Of a DNA stretch of 21,101 nucleotides, positions 18,351 through 21,101 are shown in pieces; the stretch's first letter is position 1; each line of letters begins with the position of its first letter. The position numbers and the translations under genes are program-made. The notes beneath the pieces are model-generated. The model did no database searches and was not told the DNA's origin. It worked only from the letters and a program-made list of their open reading frames with translations. The DNA comes from Hypsibius dujardini (Eukaryota > Tardigrada > Eutardigrada > Parachela > Hypsibiidae): the NCBI GenBank assembly GCA_001579985.1, contig LRSR01010665.1, positions 1 to 21,101 on the forward strand. The letters run 5' to 3'.

Positions 18351-19222
18351 TCTTAAATTTCGGCTCGGGAATGTGGAGCGGGAAATATGGTGAAGATGAC
18401 GAGAAGTGAGGGAACCCCGGTAAATAAATATTATCCCGTGGAGGTCGCTAATAAATTCTACTTTTGCTCATGCGGTTTAACGCTGAACCATTCTTTTACG
18501 ACCCAGTAATGAACTGGGCGGTGATAATCACGGTACTGTTGCCCATGCGGTTAACGTTGAACCATTCTTTTACGGCACAGTAATGAACTGGGCGGTAATA
18601 ATCACGGCACATGGCGGGCCAATTCCGCGTAGCCGAGTTGGTGTGCAGTTGAGCAGGCGGAAATTCTTACTCTCGGGCAACTGCGACGTTATGAAGGATG
18701 GTTGGGCTGAGAATTAAAATCAGGTGTTGCGGAGATTTTTGAACACTTAAATTCCCCTCCATCATCCCTCACGAATTTCACCCTTTTTGGCCTTGAATTT
18801 GTAGCCTGAAATTTGGGAATAAAAATCGATTTGTTGTTGGATTCCGTGGGAATTGAGCACGGGGAGATGTCGTGAGGGAATTTTTGTAATGGGTGAGTGA
18901 AAAGTGTGCAACGTCCAATTAAAAACGCATCGATCGTTGTTGACATTTTCTTCCGTCGCTAAAAACGGTCTTGGATTTGGTAATCTGGAATGGTGTTTTA
19001 TTAAAAACCGAAAAATCGGAGAGCGGTCGAATATTTCGGGAGGAATAGATCTTTTTTTGGAAGACGTCCAAAAGAGGACAGATTTTCTTCTGCCCTGGAG
19101 CGCTGCGCTGTTTTGGTGGATTCCGTCTGTCTCATATCGGATCGCTGAATTTTTCCTGAATTATTTTGGATTTTACGTGGGCGATTTGAGGAGAGTAGGG
19201 TTTGGGAGGCGAGTGCAACGAG
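18351..19222. promoter_or_regulatory. Divergent promoter region shared by NOB1 and the E3 ligase gene
   Basis: The two start codons are 872 bp apart and point away from each other. No coding sequence is evident. The region holds the duplicated element at 18469-18610, a CCAAT motif at 18619-18623 (GGGCCAATTCC) and a second at about 18915. In-frame TAG at 19196-19198 closes the E3 frame upstream of its ATG. I see no clear TATA box for either gene. Confidence 0.6.
18469..18610. repeat. 75-bp direct duplication in the divergent promoter
   Basis: The first copy starts CATGCGGTTTAACGCTGAAC at 18469. The second starts at 18544 with one T deleted and about half a dozen substitutions. Both contain CATTCTTTTACG, CAGTAATGAACTGGGCGGT and ATAATCACGG. 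In copy one CCCAGT-AATGA-ACTGGG forms a perfect six-base inverted repeat, reduced by a substitution in copy two. Copy two fades about 8 bp before the CCAAT motif. Confidence 0.85.
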
Positions 19223-21101
19223 ATGCAGAACTCGAATGGTAGTGCCTTAACACCCACGGAGGGGACCGGAAATGGACCTTCCCTCTCAACACCTGCGACG
19301 CAGTTCTACCAACTTCAAGTGGAAAGTAAGATTTCAAGTCGTCACAGGGGTAGAAAAATCTCTTAGCGAGAAGAACGGAAGTGCCAGTCACCGTTAAATA
19401 TGACGATTTATGTGTGTTAGCCAACTTCGGTCAGCTTTCTTATGCGTTTCTATGGGAACATGGCCGAACTTGGTTGGTACAGCGCAGATATTTTTCTTTA
19501 CAGTAATATCGGCCAATTTAACCAGCAAGGGCTCGGGCATCTTCGGAGGACTGAATCCCTATGTGGAGTTGGTGGTGGACGGCCAGACGCCGAAGAAGAC
19601 AGAGGCGGTAAAGAAGACTAGCACACCGAAATGGGATGACAGCTTTACAGTGTAAGGTTACATCTATCTGTCTGTGTTCTGCCTGCCTGATTGATTCAGT
19701 GGTTTTCATGGTGGTTGTGACTCAGGGCTCTCGATCTAGTTAGTGCTGTGTCGTGAGTGGGTGGAACGACCTTTACACTGACCTATATGACGCCAGTTGG
19801 TGTGGCCAACTGCGTTGTATCCGGACGGCCAACTGATTAGATTGCTCGCCTGGTTGATTGACTGATTGTTCATGTTTGTCGTCTGTATCGTGGTCCATCT
19901 TTTCCTCTGCCTCCCTGTCTATTTGTTTGGTTTTCCCAGCTGTCTGTATGCCTGTATGCCTGTCTGCCTGTTTGCCTGTCTGTCTGTCTGTCTGCCTGTC
20001 TGCCTGTCTGTCTGTCTGTTTGTCTGTCTCTATGTCTGTCTGCGTGTTGTTTGTGTGTGCCTGTACTGTCTGTATACAGGTTCTTCTGATTACAGACTGG
20101 TCACACCGTATTCCATCTTGGAGCTCCGCGTACTCGACAAGAGGACCCTGAAAACCGACAGCCTCCTCGGGTCGAAAAAGCTCAGCCTCTACAAAGTCCT
20201 CAAAGAGCATGATGGAGTCGGTAAGTGGTCCGTGCCAGCCGCGCGTCACCTTGATTACCGCAGTATTTACCTAACATGGCGGGTTAATTGACCGTTTCTT
20301 TGCCCCTCTCTCTACCGTTATGACGCAACAGTGGATGGGACGGAGGCGGTGCTACAGCTGAAAGCACGAGGTAGTTCTTCCAGTGCGGCCGGCGAGCTCA
20401 CCGTCAGACTCTCCGGCCTGCGGGTGGCCATGAGTGAGATCCCGCCGCCGCTGACGTCACGGCGATCGATCGATCCGACACGCAGCTCGAGCGAACCGGT
20501 AGGGAATGGGAAAAAGACACCGGAACTGAATTAAATTTTTTGTGTAGCCGACTTTTGTTTAAGTAAACGGAAAATGGTAATTACGTACAACGACTAATAA
20601 GTTGTCTGCTTTTAGGCGATTAACGGCAACGGCATCGCTCCTGCGGCGGCTGCTGCTTCCTATGGGGATGTTCCGTCCGTAGCCAGTGCTACATCCTTAT
20701 CGTCGGACTTTGGCGGGTCCGGATCGGATGTCCGTACGTCTTCCACAGACACAGCGCCCTGGACCTCCCTGCATTCCGGCAGTCCCATTCCGAATCCGAT
20801 TGCGACCACCACCAGCTCGACAGCGGCACTTGTGGCTGGCTCCAGTCGCAGCAACGGAGTGCTCCCTGTGGCTGGGACTTCTTCGCACAATTCACCGGCG
20901 CATAAAAATAATTCCCCTGTTGCTGCTGCTAGCTCCAATCGCAATTCCGTGGCAAAGAATACGAGTCCGCTGCCGCCGCCGAATCAAGCGCTGCTGCAGG
21001 AGCCACTTCCGCAAGGGTATTTACGCGAGGTGTCTGCCTGTCTATCTGTTTGTTTGTGAATATTTCTGTCTATCTGTCTTGTCTGTCTGTCTGTCTGTCT
21101 G
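19223..21101 (+). CDS. WWP: NEDD4-family HECT E3 ligase of the Su(dx)/ITCH/WWP group, 5' part
   Basis: These ligases recruit PY-motif substrates through WW domains and attach ubiquitin with a C-terminal HECT domain. Exons seen: 19223-19325, 19504-19651, 20096-20220, 20332-20498, and 20616 to 21016 or 21029; all junctions are in phase, giving about 315-319 residues. The C2 domain (about 30-165) includes QLQVEIISANL, GGLNPYVELVVDGQ, KKTSTPKWDDSFTV, LVTPYSILELRVLDKRTLKT and DSLLGSKKLSLYKVL, close to ITCH and WWP C2 domains. A Ser/Ala/Asn-rich linker (about 165-308) leads to EPLPQG, the opening of WW domain 1. Remaining WW and HECT exons are off the right edge. ATG 19223 is the first after an in-frame TAG. 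Which of the ITCH, WWP1 or WWP2 names applies cannot be told; invertebrates usually have one gene. Confidence 0.87.
19661..20076. repeat. CTGT microsatellite in E3 ligase intron 2
   Basis: Short CTATCTGTCTG at 19661-19690 and a dense block of CTGCCTGTCTGTCTG at 19911-20076, in sense orientation. It ends about 20 bp upstream of the acceptor TTACAG before 20096. Between the blocks the sequence is unique and unremarkable. Confidence 0.9.
21031..21101. repeat. CTGT microsatellite at the right edge (E3 intron 5)
   Basis: CTGCCTGTCTATCTG, then pure CTGTCTGTCTGTCTG to the window end. It starts immediately after the proposed exon end, in what should be intron 5. Confidence 0.88.

Overview
The window is nuclear DNA of an animal. 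It carries split genes with GT-AG introns of roughly 80 to 830 bp, a junctophilin gene (an animal-specific family), a GATE-16 class Atg8 gene, and many tetranucleotide microsatellites. Five genes lie in 21 kb, so the genome is compact and not vertebrate-like. An invertebrate bilaterian is the most likely source. I cannot name the phylum from the sequence.

Layout: (1) 1-681, minus strand: 5' end of a junctophilin gene, first coding exon at 513-681; the rest of the gene runs off the left edge. (2) 682-3879: intergenic, rich in CAGA/CTGT repeats. (3) 3880-5060, minus: a complete six-exon GABARAPL2/GATE-16 type Atg8 gene whose protein ends exactly on the lipidation glycine. (4) 5061-8695: a long non-coding stretch with a 71-bp tandem repeat that places two perfect CLEAR E-boxes (GTCACGTGAC) and two AP-1 sites about 0.84 kb upstream of the Atg8 start, then a GATA cluster, a 41-bp triple repeat and a perfect CRE. 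(5) 8696-12367, plus: a five-exon ZCCHC14/ZCCHC2-like gene with a C-terminal zinc knuckle. (6) 12368-14204: its 3' flank, convergent with the next gene. (7) 14205-18350, minus: a complete seven-exon NOB1 gene (18S rRNA 3'-end endonuclease). (8) 18351-19222: a divergent promoter region holding a duplicated element of about 75 bp. (9) 19223 to the right edge, plus: 5' part of a Su(dx)/ITCH/WWP-type NEDD4-family E3 ligase (C2 domain, Ser-rich linker, start of the first WW domain).

Two observations stand out. First, introns 5 and 3 of NOB1 each contain, in the sense direction, a related element of about 135 nt that folds like a box H/ACA snoRNA: two hairpins, a hinge, and ACA three nucleotides from the end. 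Their 3' pocket sequences are identical in both copies and complementary to the highly conserved 18S rRNA stretch AAAGC-U-C-GUAGUU, with the spacing expected for a pseudouridylation guide. A gene for 18S maturation would thus host guides for 18S modification. Second, relatives of all five genes lie on human chromosome 16q as I recall it (JPH3, MAP1LC3B and ZCCHC14 at 16q24.2; GABARAPL2 at 16q23; NOB1 and WWP2 head-to-head at 16q22.1). The window therefore looks like a preserved piece of an ancestral animal linkage block, including the divergent NOB1-WWP arrangement.

Exon boundaries were worked out by hand from reading frame, splice consensus and remembered family alignments. No database search was possible.
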